A DNA stretch of 14,189 nt from Candidatus Brocadiaceae bacterium (lineage in GTDB: Bacteria > Planctomycetota > Brocadiia > SM23-32). Position numbers and translations under genes: made by a program. How positions within the stretch are numbered: position 1 is the stretch's first letter; every line of letters begins with the position of its first letter. Location: NCBI GenBank assembly GCA_030615435.1, contig JAUWZH010000035.1:1-14189 (forward strand), written 5' to 3'. Shown here in pieces: positions 14,085 through 14,189 of the stretch. Under the pieces are notes generated by a model. It worked only from the letters and a program-made list of their open reading frames with translations. It ran no database searches and was not told the origin of the DNA.

Positions 14085-14174
14085 GTCGCGGATGCCCGGC
14101 TCGCCACCGTAACGCTCGGTCTGGTCCCGATGAATGGTCAGGACCTGGCCCAACTCAAGGAACACGGGGGGCAT
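14085..14174 (-). pseudogene. doc: Doc/Fic toxin N-terminal stub
   Basis: From ATG 14174 (GGAG seven bases upstream) the frame reads FLELGQVLTIHRDQTERYGG, then EPGIRD. This is the invariant beginning of Doc-type Fido proteins, which phosphorylate EF-Tu as the toxins of Phd-Doc modules. The family should continue with a 'LGLLESAxxxP' type segment, but after Asp30 the sequence is unrelated in all three frames, and the Fic core HPFxxGN is absent. The stub lies 58 bases beyond the stop of the convergent URO-D-like gene. Immediately upstream, bases 14189-14178 read Leu-Ala-Glu-stop, which could be the very end of a Phd-like antitoxin gene outside the window. Confidence 0.62.
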
Positions 14175-14189
14175 GGGCTACTCCGCGAG

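Noticed and set aside
13200..14174. A 324-codon minus-strand frame opposite the URO-D-like gene
   Set aside because: Only its first 30 codons (the Doc stub) make sense; the rest is antisense to a well supported gene.
1..14189. CRISPR arrays, tRNA or rRNA genes, complete insertion sequences
   Set aside because: No regularly spaced repeats, no recognisable tRNA or rRNA segments and no transposase with terminal inverted repeats were seen.

Overview
This is a GC-rich, mosaic stretch of chromosome from an uncultured-looking environmental bacterium. No rRNA or marker gene fixes the lineage. The divergent glycosidases, MDR sugar dehydrogenases, a URO-D-family protein and a secreted fibre/PAAR pair recall Planctomycetota, Armatimonadota, Lentisphaerota and similar metagenome phyla. 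That placement is inference.

Layout. (1) 1-1121 (+): the 3' part of a fibre-like protein ending in a VgrG/gpV-like beta-helix, followed 17 bases later by a PAAR spike-tip protein that carries an apparent Sec signal peptide. (2) 1122-1441: non-coding, with a strong hairpin and smaller REP-like hairpins. (3) 1442-2352 (-): a frameshifted HEPN-like gene and an orphan 3' end of a carbohydrate-active type protein. (4) 2353-4319 (-): two translationally coupled medium-chain dehydrogenases behind a near-consensus promoter, divergent from (5) 4625-6673 (+), a GH36/alpha-galactosidase-like enzyme, which is followed by the truncated 5' part of an enolase-superfamily dehydratase. (6) 7215-9764 (-): an inositol operon made of a bifunctional CDP-inositol-forming/CDP-alcohol phosphotransferase gene and then ino1. 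(7) 9765-10480: a regulatory region and a truncated ParB/KorB-like HTH remnant. (8) 10537-12684 (-): a large GH20-like protein without the usual GGDE motif, divergent from (9) 12912-14027 (+), a URO-D/methyltransferase-like protein. (10) 14085-14174 (-): a 30-codon Doc/Fic toxin stub at the window edge.

How the genes work together. The dehydrogenase pair, the GH36-like enzyme and the dehydratase remnant look like a carbohydrate-catabolism cluster. The ino1 operon should turn glucose-6-phosphate into myo-inositol-1-phosphate, then CDP-inositol, then an inositol phosphodiester: di-myo-inositol phosphate, its phosphorylated precursor, or a phosphoinositide lipid. The fibre/spike/PAAR pair looks like the tip of a puncturing or adhesive device, but no sheath, tube or baseplate gene is in view. 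Five gene remnants lie between intact blocks, which suggests repeated rearrangement, or possibly assembly joins.
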